The notes below the pieces were generated by a model. That model made no database searches. It was not told the DNA's origin and saw only the letters and a program-made list of their open reading frames with translations. From Bacteroidota bacterium (GTDB lineage: Bacteria > Bacteroidota > Ignavibacteria > Kryptoniales > JAKASW01), in NCBI GenBank assembly GCA_021811615.1, contig JAJZNW010000055.1, positions 83,117 through 147,116 on the forward strand: a stretch of 64,000 bases of DNA, in the 5' to 3' direction. The first letter of the stretch is position 1. Each line of letters begins with the position of its first letter. Positions 1 through 10,257 of this stretch are shown here, piece after piece. The translations under genes and the position numbers were made by a program.

Positions 1-743
1 AGCATAATATCAGCCGGGAATTCGGCGCCGTCCTTCCTCACTCCGTACAATTCCATCCCTGAACTCATCGGCCTCGCGTGCGGGTGAGCGCCGAACGACT
101 TCAGTTTCCTTGCGTGTGATCCCTGAAATCTGCCGGGGATCAGGATCGAAAGTGGCTTTCCGACCAGTTCGTCACGGGTATAGCCGAACATCTTTTCAGC
201 CCCGACATTGGCGAATGTAATCGTATCGCCTTCATCGATAATTATGGCGGCGTCCGGTGCGCTTTCGAGCAAACCTCGATATTTCGACTCGAGAAGTTTT
301 AGCTCCTCAACCGCCGTCTGTCGCTTCCCCTCGACACTCTTCAGCTTCTTTCTTTCTTCCGCTTCCCTGACGGCACGTCGGACAGCGGGCGCAAGGCGTG
401 CGAGTCCGGGTTTAAGCACATAATCCGTGGCACCATCCACGAGTGCCTGCACCGCACGCTCTTCACCGATCGTACCTGAGACATAGATGAAAGGGACGTC
501 AGGTTTCTTTTCCCTGGCGATCAGAAGAGCGTCCCTCCCGTTAAACAACGGAAGAGAATAGTCGCATAAGATCAAATCGAAGCTTCCCTTCTCCAGCGCT
601 TCCAGATAGTCTTCCCTCGACCTTACAAGTCTCACCTTGCAATGTATGCCCGCATCTTCCATTATCGAACGAATCAGCCGCGCATCCCCGGCATTATCTT
701 CCAGGTGCAGGACCCTTACTGTATTGTTTTCAATTTCAGACAT
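1..743 (-). CDS. Response regulator receiver-PAS protein, likely part of a sensor histidine kinase (3' end outside window)
   Basis: Reverse strand from ATG at 741-743 reads MSEIENNTVRVLHLEDNAGDARLIRSIMEDAG...FDLILCDYSLPLFNGRDALL then a PAS domain (LLESAPDAAIIIDEGDTITFANVGAEKMFGYTRDELVGKPLSILIPGRF); runs off the left edge. Confidence 0.85.
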   Translation of the reverse strand, partial: MSEIENNTVRVLHLEDNAGDARLIRSIMEDAGIHCKVRLVRSREDYLEALEKGSFDLILCDYSLPLFNGRDALLIAREKKPDVPFIYVSGTIGEERAVQALVDGATDYVLKPGLARLAPAVRRAVREAEERKKLKSVEGKRQTAVEELKLLESKYRGLLESAPDAAIIIDEGDTITFANVGAEKMFGYTRDELVGKPLSILIPGRFQGSHARKLKSFGAHPHARPMSSGMELYGVRKDGAEFPADIM

Positions 744-951
744 AAGCTCTCCGTTCATAACTTCTCGCTCTCATTCACGCTTGCTGGGAAGTCATCTGCA
801 GAACTCGAGTTGCAGATATTCCCTTTGTGACCGTGAAATCTCTGGTCGACATCTTTTCCCTATCAGGCCGCTCTACCTTCAAACCGAAAGACGATCATGC
901 CGGCATTCAAACGGAGGGCAACAATTCCCTTCGCCGTATCCGGCCGGCTTG

Positions 952-1404
952 TTAGCCGCTTCTCACACCAGCGGGCGGAGCCTCGTTCACGATAGCCCAG
1001 AATGCTCCGGGCCTGCTCACGGCTTCCATGAAGTCGTGAAAATCCACCGGCTTCACGACGAAAGCGTTGACTCCAAGCTGGTAACTCTTCAATAGGTCAG
1101 TCTCCTCGTTCGACGATGTCAGGACAACGGCCGGAATCGTCCTGAGTGAATCATCTCCCTTGATTTCCTCACGCACCTTCAGGCAGCCAACTTTCGGAGT
1201 CTTCAAATCGAGAAGGACGACTGCCGGGTTCCCTCCCTTCCGTCCGGCGTAATTTCCGCTCTGCCTGAAGTAGTCTGGCGCTTCTCCGTCCTCGCCCACG
1301 ACGACCACGTCGTTGGCAAGGTTATTCCGTCCCAATGCCTCTTGTGTAAGTTCAACATCTATTTGATTGTCCCCGGCAAGAAGGATGCTTTTCATCGGAT
1401 CCAC
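952..1404 (-). CDS. Single-domain response regulator (Rcp1-like)
   Basis: 150 aa; ILLAGDNQIDVELTQEAL..VVLLDLKTPKVG..PAVVLTSSNEE..VNAFVVKPVDF receiver-domain motifs. Confidence 0.85.
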   Translation of the reverse strand: MDPMKSILLAGDNQIDVELTQEALGRNNLANDVVVVGEDGEAPDYFRQSGNYAGRKGGNPAVVLLDLKTPKVGCLKVREEIKGDDSLRTIPAVVLTSSNEETDLLKSYQLGVNAFVVKPVDFHDFMEAVSRPGAFWAIVNEAPPAGVRSG

Positions 1405-1406
1405 TT

Positions 1407-3188
1407 TTATACTCTGCTCGATTCAGGAAGTGAAAAGTATACGGCGGCTCCCCTGTCGACTTCGCCCTCGGCCCAGGTCCTGCCACCGTGACGATGTATG
1501 ATCCTTCTGACATTTGCCAGCCCGATTCCGGATCCTTCAAATTCTTCGGAGGAATGAAGGCGCTGGAAGACACCGAAGAGATTATCCGAGTACTTCATAT
1601 CGAATCCGACACCGTTGTCCCGTACGCAAATAACCGCCTCCCCGTCATTAAGCTTTCCATCGATCTCAATAACTGCCCTCTCCCTGGGACGCGTGTATTT
1701 CACCGCGTTCCCGAGAAGGTTCTGGAATACCAGCCTGAGCATGTTCTGGTCCGCCTGCACGACCGGCAACCGGGAGATTTTCCACTCGATAACCCGGCCG
1801 CCGGTTTCCTGGCTCATACTGTTGATGACGCTCTCAACCGTATCGCGCAGGTCGACAGTAGATTTTCTCATTTCAACACGCCCCATTCGCGAAAACATAA
1901 GCAGATCATCTATGAGGACGCCCATCTCCTTGACGGAAGCGGAAATCAATCCCAGATATCGTTTCCCCTTCTCATCGAGAGCGTTCCCGGTGTGCCTCGC
2001 GAGAAGATCGGCGTAACCGTGAATATGCCGGAGCGGGGCTCGCAAGTCGTGCGATACTGAATAGGAAAATGCTTCAAGCTCCCCGTTAGCCGCCTGGAGT
2101 TCCAAAGTGCGATCGTCGACTTTTTTCTCGAGCGATGCGTTGAGCTCTTTGGTCTCACGATATAGCCTGGCAAGATCTATCTGTATCGCAGCGCGACGGG
2201 CGAGATCCTCTGCGAGCAGCCTGTCCTCTTCGGTGAATTTCCTTTTCGATTCGGCGTAGACAAGCGTGATGGCTCCAAGCGTCCTTTCGAACGCGAGCAA
2301 CGGTACTATCAAGACTGCCCCGAGCCCGAGCATCCTGAACATCCTGAGGTCTTCCTCATCCTTGGCCCGCGCCACGAGCATTTCGTCCGGGATGTCGTTG
2401 ATCATTTCGGTACGCCCGGCCTTCAGAACGTCCGTCAATCCCGAAGCGGCGCCGGCCTGGTAAGGATGACGTTTCTGAAGTTCGAAGGCATATTCGACCA
2501 TTCGCGGATCGGAGTGAACGACTGCGAGGCGGGCAAGCGTACCGTCGCTCTCCAGGATATCCACCGCGCACCAATCCGCAATTCTTGGAACTGCCATTCT
2601 CGCGACAGTCTTGAGGCACTCCTGGAAATCAAAGGACTCGGAAAGCGTCGTGCTCGCATCAAGGAGAAAGGTAAGACGGCGATTCACTTTCTCCGCCTCT
2701 TCACGGAAGTGTTTTTCCGTTTCCAGGGCCATCGAGAGCCTTTCCTCAGCTTCTATCTGAGCCGTGAGATTCTGAGCCAGAACAAGTTTTCCTTTCCTGC
2801 CGCCGAACGGGACTTCATGTGATGTAATGTGCACATGAAAAATCTTACCATCTTTCGTCAGGTGCCGCCAGACACCGGGATCATCCACAGGCGTCACGAC
2901 CGTGAGCCGGAGATTCTCATCCAGTCTTGCCAGATCTTCCGATGGACGAATATCGCGTATCGACATTCCCAGGAATTCTTCCCGAGAATAACCATAATGA
3001 TAGACTGCAGCGTCGTTGACAGCAAGGAACCGAAGAGTCTCCAGGTCATATACCCACATAGGGTTTGGGTTGTGATCGAACAATATTCGATACTGATCTT
3101 CAGAAGCGGCCGTTGGTTTGGAGAACTGTGCCGGCTTGCCAAGGGTCGCGGACCGGTCGGTTCCGTTCCCTTTTCCTCCGGCTCTCAA
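1407..3188 (-). CDS. PAS-GAF sensor histidine kinase
   Basis: 593 aa; PAS, GAF, HisKA motif FSYSVSHDLRAPLRHI and HATPase motifs (QNLLGNAVKYT, DNGVGFDMKY, GSGIGLANVRRIIHRHGG). Confidence 0.92.
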   Translation of the reverse strand: MRAGGKGNGTDRSATLGKPAQFSKPTAASEDQYRILFDHNPNPMWVYDLETLRFLAVNDAAVYHYGYSREEFLGMSIRDIRPSEDLARLDENLRLTVVTPVDDPGVWRHLTKDGKIFHVHITSHEVPFGGRKGKLVLAQNLTAQIEAEERLSMALETEKHFREEAEKVNRRLTFLLDASTTLSESFDFQECLKTVARMAVPRIADWCAVDILESDGTLARLAVVHSDPRMVEYAFELQKRHPYQAGAASGLTDVLKAGRTEMINDIPDEMLVARAKDEEDLRMFRMLGLGAVLIVPLLAFERTLGAITLVYAESKRKFTEEDRLLAEDLARRAAIQIDLARLYRETKELNASLEKKVDDRTLELQAANGELEAFSYSVSHDLRAPLRHIHGYADLLARHTGNALDEKGKRYLGLISASVKEMGVLIDDLLMFSRMGRVEMRKSTVDLRDTVESVINSMSQETGGRVIEWKISRLPVVQADQNMLRLVFQNLLGNAVKYTRPRERAVIEIDGKLNDGEAVICVRDNGVGFDMKYSDNLFGVFQRLHSSEEFEGSGIGLANVRRIIHRHGGRTWAEGEVDRGAAVYFSLPESSRV

Positions 3189-3607
3189 TGCCGCTTCCTT
3201 TTCGAGTTGGCGTACAGCGCATCATGGACGTCGGACAACATCCTGGAACTAGCCAGCCCGCGAATCACTTGCCGGAGTTTGGCGTAATCCATCGCCTTGT
3301 CGAAGAAATAATCGGCGCCCGCCGTCATGCATGCGTTGCGGTAGGGCGGAGTTGAATAGTCTGACAGGATTATCTTGGTCACGGTCCAATCTTGTTCGTG
3401 GATTTCCGACAAGAGATCAATTCCGGTTCCGCCGGCAATATTCATGTCCACGAGTATGACGTCCGGCCGGGTACGCTGGATTTCAGAAATCGATTCACGA
3501 TAACTGGCAGATTCACCCACAACATCGATCCCCCCGACCGCGTTCATCATACTCTTCAACCGTTCTCTGATTATCGGTGAATTATCAGCTACGAATATTC
3601 TCAACAT
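3185..3607 (-). CDS. Response regulator receiver-domain protein
   Basis: ORF called to 3817, but the plausible start is the internal ATG at 3605-3607 (MLRIFVADNSPIIRERLKSMM...DVILVDMNIAGGTGIDLL); the extra N-terminal translation is low-complexity. Confidence 0.8.
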   Translation of the reverse strand: MLRIFVADNSPIIRERLKSMMNAVGGIDVVGESASYRESISEIQRTRPDVILVDMNIAGGTGIDLLSEIHEQDWTVTKIILSDYSTPPYRNACMTAGADYFFDKAMDYAKLRQVIRGLASSRMLSDVHDALYANSKRKRH

Positions 3608-3813
3608 TCCTTCTCCGTATGATCGGTTGTTCGTCCCCACAAAATACCGTGTCATGGAAGCCGACGCTTGTCGCCGATAGCCTGAAAGTGAAGTCACAAT
3701 AATAGTGACACTCACTGGCGCCAATTTACACACTTGCGGCGGAGAATGCCGGGAAGGATTAGTCTGGTGAATTACCGGTATCGGAGTTGTGACGACCGTG
3801 TGAGGTCGGCACG

Positions 3814-4458
3814 TCATATGATGATCTTATTCTCCAGTGCAAAGCGGACCAGCTCGGCATTTGTCTTCATATCCAGTTTTTTCAAGAGTCGCCTTCGGTA
3901 GGTAGTAATCGTGCTTACGCTCAACGATAACTGTGAGGCGATGGCCCCCGCCGGTTTACCTTTTGCGATAAGCCTTAGCACCGACAGTTCCCTGTCTGAG
4001 AGAGTCTCGACCGGGTTTCTTCCTTCATTGAAGCCAATTTCCCGAAGGAGCTGCTGTTCAACGCCCGGGCTTACATATTTCTTCCCCGTCGCAATGGTTC
4101 TGATCGCGTCGACCAGTTCCTGTGCGACGGCTTTCTTCGTAACATATCCGTGTGCTCCCGCCTTCAGGGCCCTGACGGCAAATTGGTCCTCCGGAAACAT
4201 GCTAAGGAAGAGGACGCGGGCCTGCGGGAACACTGCCTTCACGTCGACCAATGCGTCGAGACCGCTTCTACCGGGCAGGTCGATGTCGAGAAGGATGATG
4301 TCGGCATTCTTTGCGGCCGAACCGCCGAGCAGCTCTTCTGCGGATCGGGCTTCTCCCACAATCGAAATTTCCAGGACAAGGCCGAGTGTCTTCCGGATTC
4401 CCTCCAGGATCAATTCGTGATCGTCGACCATGAATACATTTATTTTTTTCATAACCAT
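3814..4458 (-). CDS. NarL/FixJ (LuxR)-family response regulator
   Basis: 214 aa; receiver MVDDHELILEGIRKTL..DIILLDIDLPGRSGLDAL plus LuxR HTH (LSDRELSVLRLIAKGKPAGAIASQLSLSVSTITTYRRRLLKKL). Confidence 0.93.
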   Translation of the reverse strand: MVMKKINVFMVDDHELILEGIRKTLGLVLEISIVGEARSAEELLGGSAAKNADIILLDIDLPGRSGLDALVDVKAVFPQARVLFLSMFPEDQFAVRALKAGAHGYVTKKAVAQELVDAIRTIATGKKYVSPGVEQQLLREIGFNEGRNPVETLSDRELSVLRLIAKGKPAGAIASQLSLSVSTITTYRRRLLKKLDMKTNAELVRFALENKIII

Positions 4459-4464
4459 TTACTC

Positions 4465-6738
4465 TCAGTTTCGGTTTATCCGGCCGGAAGCGCCTCCCTT
4501 TGCGCCGTCGGATGGGAGGAGAATTCTAACGACGGTTCCCCCATTAGCATTGGGAGCGACGGAGAATGAGCCTCCGATCGCTTCCGCACGTTCGCGCATC
4601 CCGAAAATTCCCACCGACTCGTGGCTCGACAGCTGCGCTTCGTCTATCCCTTTCCCGTTGTCCTGGATCTCGAACGAAAGAAAGCCATTCGCGCGGGATG
4701 CGCAAATGCGCACCCGTGTTGCTTTCGAATGCCTCACCACGTTCGTAAGGGACTCCTGCACTATCCGGTAAAGCGCGATGGATTGTTCCTGCCCGAGTTT
4801 AACGTTGCCGAGTTTCACATCGACGGTGCACGCAATTCCAGACCTTTTCTCGAAAGACCTGCCGAGATCCGATATGGCGGCCTCAAATCCGAGATGGTCC
4901 AGGATCCCGGGTCTCAAGTCTGCCGCAATCTTTCTGACTGTGTCAATCGCACTATCGATCAGGCGGATCGAAGAGCCCAGCCGCCGCGCCATTTCGATCT
5001 GCGACTCCAGTCTGCCGGTTGAGACCCCTTCCTGCAAGATGCTCAAGTCCATCTTCAGAGCCGTGAGCATTTGGCCAAGCTCATCGTGGATCTCGAGCGC
5101 AATCTTTTTCTTTTCCTGCTCGCGTACCGATTCGAGTCTTCGCGTCATATTCAGCACTTTCTCGCGTGACCGTTCCACTTCCCTCTCCGCCCGCATCCTG
5201 TCTGTTATGTCGTCGATGACCACTATCACGCTTCCAGTGCGGCCATCGGAATCTACCACCGGTGCGTACGCGATGCTTGCTTCCATGATAGAACCATCCT
5301 TCTTGCGCCTTACCGAACGATATCCTGCGACCGATTCGCCTTTGAAGCCGCGCCTGATTCCGTCGAGGTAATCCTTCAGTCCGGGGGGAGGAACCGCGGG
5401 GAATATCTTCCCCATCACCTCTTCCTTTTTCCATCCGAACATTTCTTCGGCTCCCCTGTTCCAGCTCATTACCCGGCCCCGGTCGTCGACAGTAAGGATA
5501 GCGAGAGGAGCCGAATTCAGGACGGCCTCAAGCTTCATATTGGTGGAGCGCAGCAGCGCTTCGTCCATTTTCAGTTGCGTAATATCCGTAACTACTCCTC
5601 CAATCGCGTAGATCGACCTTCTTTCGTCGGTGAGCGGGTACTTCACGACAAGACTCGTATGCTGTCCGTCCCTGTAACGGGCAGTCTCTTCAAAGACCAA
5701 TGGGACCCTCGCGTCGATCACCTTCCTGTCGTTTTGTTCGAATTCTTTTGCCTGGACTGGAGGAAATATCTCCCTGTCAGTTTTCCCGAGTATATCGGTC
5801 GCCTTCATACCGAACGATCTTTCGAATTGCCCGTTGACACGGATATACCTTCCGGAAGTATCTTTGAGGAACATGACCGCATGACTCCGGTCGAACACCG
5901 CCTGGAGCTGGCGGACCTCCTTTATGAGCCGGTCTGTGGTATGTTTTTCATCGGTGAGGTCTCCTGTAATTTTTGAGAATCCCACAAGCTTTCCGCTGCC
6001 GTCCCGCATCGCAGTGAGAAGGGTCCCCGCCCAGAAACACGATCCGTCTTTGCGAACCCGCCATCCTTCATTTTCCACCTGACCTTCCTTTTCAGCTTTC
6101 TTCAGGAGAGCCTGCGGGATTCCCTTTGCGGTCGCCTCCGGAAGGAAAAATATGGAATAGTGTTTCCCGAGGATGTCATTCCTTCGGTATCCCTTCAGTC
6201 GCTGTGCTCCGGCGTTCCAGCTCGTGATGTTCCCAGCCGTATCCATGGTGTACATGGCATACTCCTTAACACCTTGGACGAAAAGGCGGAACAGCTCTTC
6301 GCTCGCACGCAGAGATTCCTCGGACTTGACCTTTTCCGTGATGTCGCGTGCCAGTACCTGACGCGATTCCGGGTCGTTCCTTGAAGCGGGGGCAGAAGAT
6401 ATTTCGAGATAAATGACGGTGCTATCGGGACGCATAAATCTGAACCTGTATCCGTGCCTGTTTTTCTTCTTGGAATACAGATCGTTAACCATGTCGGCAA
6501 CCATTGGCCTGTCATCGGGGTGAAGGAATTGGCTTATCGGCCGCCCAATCACGTCTGCAGCTTTCGTATAGCCGAGCATCCTTATGCCCGCCGGATTCAT
6601 ATAGGTTATCTTACCCTTCGTGTGGATCGCGATCATATCAGGCGACATGTGAATAAGCTGACGGTATCGGTCGATCTCCCGCAATGGCGCCCCACTCTTT
6701 CGATGTCCGTCCTTCCTCCTCTTGTTCGGCACAATCAC
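4465..6738 (-). CDS. Multi-PAS NarX-type sensor histidine kinase
   Basis: 757 aa; several PAS domains then HisKA_3 (EQEKKKIALEIHDELGQMLTALKMDL) and HATPase_c (QDNGKGIDEAQ..GIFGMRERAEAIGG). Confidence 0.93.
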   Translation of the reverse strand: MIVPNKRRKDGHRKSGAPLREIDRYRQLIHMSPDMIAIHTKGKITYMNPAGIRMLGYTKAADVIGRPISQFLHPDDRPMVADMVNDLYSKKKNRHGYRFRFMRPDSTVIYLEISSAPASRNDPESRQVLARDITEKVKSEESLRASEELFRLFVQGVKEYAMYTMDTAGNITSWNAGAQRLKGYRRNDILGKHYSIFFLPEATAKGIPQALLKKAEKEGQVENEGWRVRKDGSCFWAGTLLTAMRDGSGKLVGFSKITGDLTDEKHTTDRLIKEVRQLQAVFDRSHAVMFLKDTSGRYIRVNGQFERSFGMKATDILGKTDREIFPPVQAKEFEQNDRKVIDARVPLVFEETARYRDGQHTSLVVKYPLTDERRSIYAIGGVVTDITQLKMDEALLRSTNMKLEAVLNSAPLAILTVDDRGRVMSWNRGAEEMFGWKKEEVMGKIFPAVPPPGLKDYLDGIRRGFKGESVAGYRSVRRKKDGSIMEASIAYAPVVDSDGRTGSVIVVIDDITDRMRAEREVERSREKVLNMTRRLESVREQEKKKIALEIHDELGQMLTALKMDLSILQEGVSTGRLESQIEMARRLGSSIRLIDSAIDTVRKIAADLRPGILDHLGFEAAISDLGRSFEKRSGIACTVDVKLGNVKLGQEQSIALYRIVQESLTNVVRHSKATRVRICASRANGFLSFEIQDNGKGIDEAQLSSHESVGIFGMRERAEAIGGSFSVAPNANGGTVVRILLPSDGAKGGASGRINRN

Positions 6739-7157
6739 TCCTCCTTTATCGACAATCTGAATAGGGATGCAGGACTACGCGAGGTAAATATATGACTTGC
6801 ACTCCCTCTCGGTCTTCGTAGTCTCTTCTATATCAACACAGATGTGCCTCAACGAGTTTACTAAAGCCGGAAAAAGGGTTCAAGCTCGGCAGCATCCCAC
6901 GGCCTCTCGTCCGGTTGGAACAGATTTCGATAACCTCTCAGCGGGAATCAGTAAACCGGCAGACATCGATTGAAACAGATGCCCGCCAATTGCGCAATAC
7001 CCGGAAGGGTTTCGCAAATCCGGCAAGATTCCAAATTGAAGAGCGGCTCCCCTTAGCCTGACCACAGAACCATCCGGCTACGGAAAAGCCATCCCCACAT
7101 TGCCACCGTCCACGAGAGTCGGTTCTTACGTCGCACCAAATACCGATAGGGATAGCT

Positions 7158-8336
7158 TCAGCGAGAAGGCAAACGTTGTTCTCTTCTCTCGAATCTCGAA
7201 GCGTATTTAACGAGATGGCTCATCGCATCTAAGTGAGTTTCGCCCGCGTGATGTCTTTCTACCACTTCCATCACTTCGCGAGGTCTGGCGATGACGAGGC
7301 ATTCGCGATGATCCACCGGATGCAGCTTCCTGATATCTTCGAAATATGGCGAGGCGTATATGTCCTTCAAGCGCGAAGTGAGTATGCTGTCCTTGAAGAA
7401 CTGGATGCCGTTGCAAGGCTCCACTTCACCGCTGGATGTAATGTGAAGCGTATGGCCGGCACCGCATCCTGAATTCAGGAATGTCCCATCGCTGTAACCT
7501 TCCTTCAGAACCAGCAGCGACCTGTCTGCCAGCATCTCATCTAGCTTTTTGTAATACACGGCAACATCCTTCTCGCTGCAAACCAGGTCATAGGCGGGAT
7601 CGGTCCCGACAGGTACATAAGGAAGGAAGGCCCCGAAGAGGCATCCGCATTCGATCATGAAGTCGAGATATCTCGCCGAGACGACTTCATCCAAATTCCC
7701 CTTGTGCACCGTGGTCGAGAATCCGAATGCGACACCGCCGGCCTTCATCAGCTTCATCGATCCGACGATTTTGCGGAAGACGCCGCGTCCGCGGAATTTG
7801 TCATTCAGCTCTTCAAATCCGTCGACACTGAAGGCGGTTATCACATGGGGGAGTTCACTCAGTTTCGCTACAACCTCTGCGGTAACCAGTGTCCCGTTTG
7901 TGGCGATGTAGAAACCGATCTTCCTATGCGCGCGGAAGAGGTCGAAAATCTTCGGAAACAGGAACGGTTCGCCCCCCAATATGCCGACAGACGGGATGCC
8001 GATCTCCTCGGCCTGTTCCACTATGCTCTGAATCGTCTCGAATCTCATGTCTTCCCGGTCGGTGTAACTTCCTGCGAAGCAGCCGAGGCACTTCAGGTTA
8101 CATCTCATCGTGGGCGATATCTTGATCGTCAAGGGCGTAAGCGTGCCTGCGGGCAATCGAACATGTTTCCTTCTTACGCCCATATGAGACAGTACCCATG
8201 TACGATAAAAGGCCCTCCTGTATTTGCCCGGAAGCTGAGCGGAGAGACGCTTTTGCACCATCAACAAGTTCCTGTTCTTCCCGATCCATCCGTGAAGGGC
8301 GGTCCTGTTAAGTATTTCACTGAACGGATTCTTCAT
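7158..8336 (-). CDS. Radical SAM protein with SPASM/twitch-like C terminus
   Basis: 392 aa; ISPTMRCNLKCLGCFAGSY (CX3CX2C), GGEPFLFP, C-terminal CGAGHTLHITSSGEVEPCNG. Confidence 0.9.
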   Translation of the reverse strand: MKNPFSEILNRTALHGWIGKNRNLLMVQKRLSAQLPGKYRRAFYRTWVLSHMGVRRKHVRLPAGTLTPLTIKISPTMRCNLKCLGCFAGSYTDREDMRFETIQSIVEQAEEIGIPSVGILGGEPFLFPKIFDLFRAHRKIGFYIATNGTLVTAEVVAKLSELPHVITAFSVDGFEELNDKFRGRGVFRKIVGSMKLMKAGGVAFGFSTTVHKGNLDEVVSARYLDFMIECGCLFGAFLPYVPVGTDPAYDLVCSEKDVAVYYKKLDEMLADRSLLVLKEGYSDGTFLNSGCGAGHTLHITSSGEVEPCNGIQFFKDSILTSRLKDIYASPYFEDIRKLHPVDHRECLVIARPREVMEVVERHHAGETHLDAMSHLVKYASRFERREQRLPSR

Positions 8337-9541
8337 GACATTTTCTCCTCAAGTGATTCTCTTGCGGACTTTTTCGAGGGAATATCCGGGTAACAGGCCG
8401 CGTACTTTCGGTAAGTCGGAAACGAACGCGGGTAGCTTCCCCTGGCATTATTCTCTTCGACGATTCGCAATACTTCCTTAGGCTGGAAGATTGAAATGCA
8501 CCGGCCGTTATATCGGCGGACACAGGTGTAAATGTCGTTGTAAAATGGAGAGGTGAAAACCCTTTTCAGTCCCGAACGAAATACGTTCTCGGTATAAAAC
8601 TGTATGCCGTTACATGGCTCCACATTCCCCTCCGGAGTGATGTTGACGGTTACACCGGCGCGGCATCCTTTCTCCGCTACGTAATGATCTGAATTACCGC
8701 GCGCGGTGTACCCCTCCTTAATGAGCAACATCGTATAATTTTGCGATAGCGCGTCGAGTCTCGAAAAGGCTTCGGATATCTCGTTCTCATCGAGCCTCAA
8801 CTCATAACGTGCACTGTCTCCGGCAGGACCGTAGGGGAAGAACAGGCCGAACTTACAGCCTGCTTCGGTCATGGCATCCAGAAAGCAGGTCGATACGACT
8901 CGCTTTACATTCTTCTTATGAAGCAAGGCTGAGAATCCGAACAGGACTCGCGCCTCCTTCAATGCAGACATTGATTCCATTATCTGGGAGTAGACGCCGC
9001 TCCCCCTCCAGCTATCGGTCTCCTCCTCAAATCCCTCGAGGCTGAAGTAGGTCACCAGGTTTCCGCACCTTTTCAACGCCTCGATCGTCTCCCCGCCGAG
9101 TGTCGTGCCGTTCGTGGATATCCGGAAGGCTATATCCTTGTTTTCCTCGACAACGCGGAACAGATCCTTCCTCGCAAACGGCTCCCCGCCGAGAAGTCCA
9201 ACAAGATAAATCCCCAGCTCCCGCGCCTGCCCTACAATAAGCCTGACCTGTTCGGTCGTCATATCGACGCTTCGGCTGTAGCTCAATGCGTAGCAGCCGA
9301 GACAATTCAGGTTACACTTCTCAGTCGGTGTGATGTCGATAAGGGCCGGAAGCGTGCAGCCGAGTTTCTTCTCGAGACGACGTCTCTTCCTGGAGCCGGC
9401 CAGAAGGTTGTTGATGACCCATGATTTCTCAAACTCCTTTCTCCGCTGTTTCGGAAGGTAGTCACGAATTTCCGAATAGAGTTCGAAGATCCTCGCGTCG
9501 GAGAAGAATCTGCCGGCCTCCTTTACTGTGCCCGTAAACAT
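8333..9541 (-). CDS. Radical SAM protein, paralog of the downstream gene
   Basis: 402 aa; ITPTEKCNLNCLGCYALSY, LGGEPFARKD, CRAGVTVNITPEGNVEPCNG; overlaps the next gene by 4 nt. Confidence 0.9.
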   Translation of the reverse strand: MFTGTVKEAGRFFSDARIFELYSEIRDYLPKQRRKEFEKSWVINNLLAGSRKRRRLEKKLGCTLPALIDITPTEKCNLNCLGCYALSYSRSVDMTTEQVRLIVGQARELGIYLVGLLGGEPFARKDLFRVVEENKDIAFRISTNGTTLGGETIEALKRCGNLVTYFSLEGFEEETDSWRGSGVYSQIMESMSALKEARVLFGFSALLHKKNVKRVVSTCFLDAMTEAGCKFGLFFPYGPAGDSARYELRLDENEISEAFSRLDALSQNYTMLLIKEGYTARGNSDHYVAEKGCRAGVTVNITPEGNVEPCNGIQFYTENVFRSGLKRVFTSPFYNDIYTCVRRYNGRCISIFQPKEVLRIVEENNARGSYPRSFPTYRKYAACYPDIPSKKSARESLEEKMS

Positions 9542-9618
9542 CCTTGCCCTCTTTTGAATTAAGATGCATGCTTATGTATTTATTCCATGATGACAAATGC
9601 TACTTGCGTAAAGGCCGG

Positions 9619-10257
9619 TTAGTGAATTGTTGCTTCCAACGTGACGAAAGCAGTAAATCTTTTTTCCGTGGGACCGACCACGTCATAATCTTCCCTGACA
9701 CCGAGGCTGAGGCCGGCCTCCCAGCGCCTCTCGCGTTTGTCCGGCGAGCCGAATATCCTGAGACATGAAACGCCGGCGTAAGGCGCAAACCTGAACCATT
9801 GAAGCCCCCTCATTTCAAACAGCGCGGTATCCCAACCGATGAAGGGGGCGAACTGGACCCCGGACTCATCTGATGCGATCTTGTCCAATATGTTGAAACT
9901 TAACCTTCCATTCGAAAGTGCAGGAATGACGAGCAGGACAATACCTGGAAGCGTCAGACCGGATGAATCGGCCTGTATCTCGAAGTCTCCTGCTGTCAGA
10001 TACTCTATGCCGATTATGCCTGCCATATACATCGACCAGAGTGAAAGATTTGATTTTCCGCCGTTGTGGATATCGTCAAGGACTACGGGAACTCCCATCG
10101 ACCACCTGTAAGCCACTCTTCCCGCCTGGAATTCCATATAAGCGCCAGGTGTGATCTCGCGCGGCTGGAAGGAGACGAATCCCCCAAACTGCTGAGCGCC
10201 CGCCGAAGAGCTGATCAGCAACATAACCGAAAAAGCCGTGTGTATTCTCTTCCTCAC
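9619..10257 (-). CDS. Hypothetical secreted/outer-membrane protein
   Basis: 212 aa with signal peptide (MRKRIHTAFSVMLLISSSAGAQQ) and beta-rich sequence. Confidence 0.6.
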   Translation of the reverse strand: MRKRIHTAFSVMLLISSSAGAQQFGGFVSFQPREITPGAYMEFQAGRVAYRWSMGVPVVLDDIHNGGKSNLSLWSMYMAGIIGIEYLTAGDFEIQADSSGLTLPGIVLLVIPALSNGRLSFNILDKIASDESGVQFAPFIGWDTALFEMRGLQWFRFAPYAGVSCLRIFGSPDKRERRWEAGLSLGVREDYDVVGPTEKRFTAFVTLEATIH

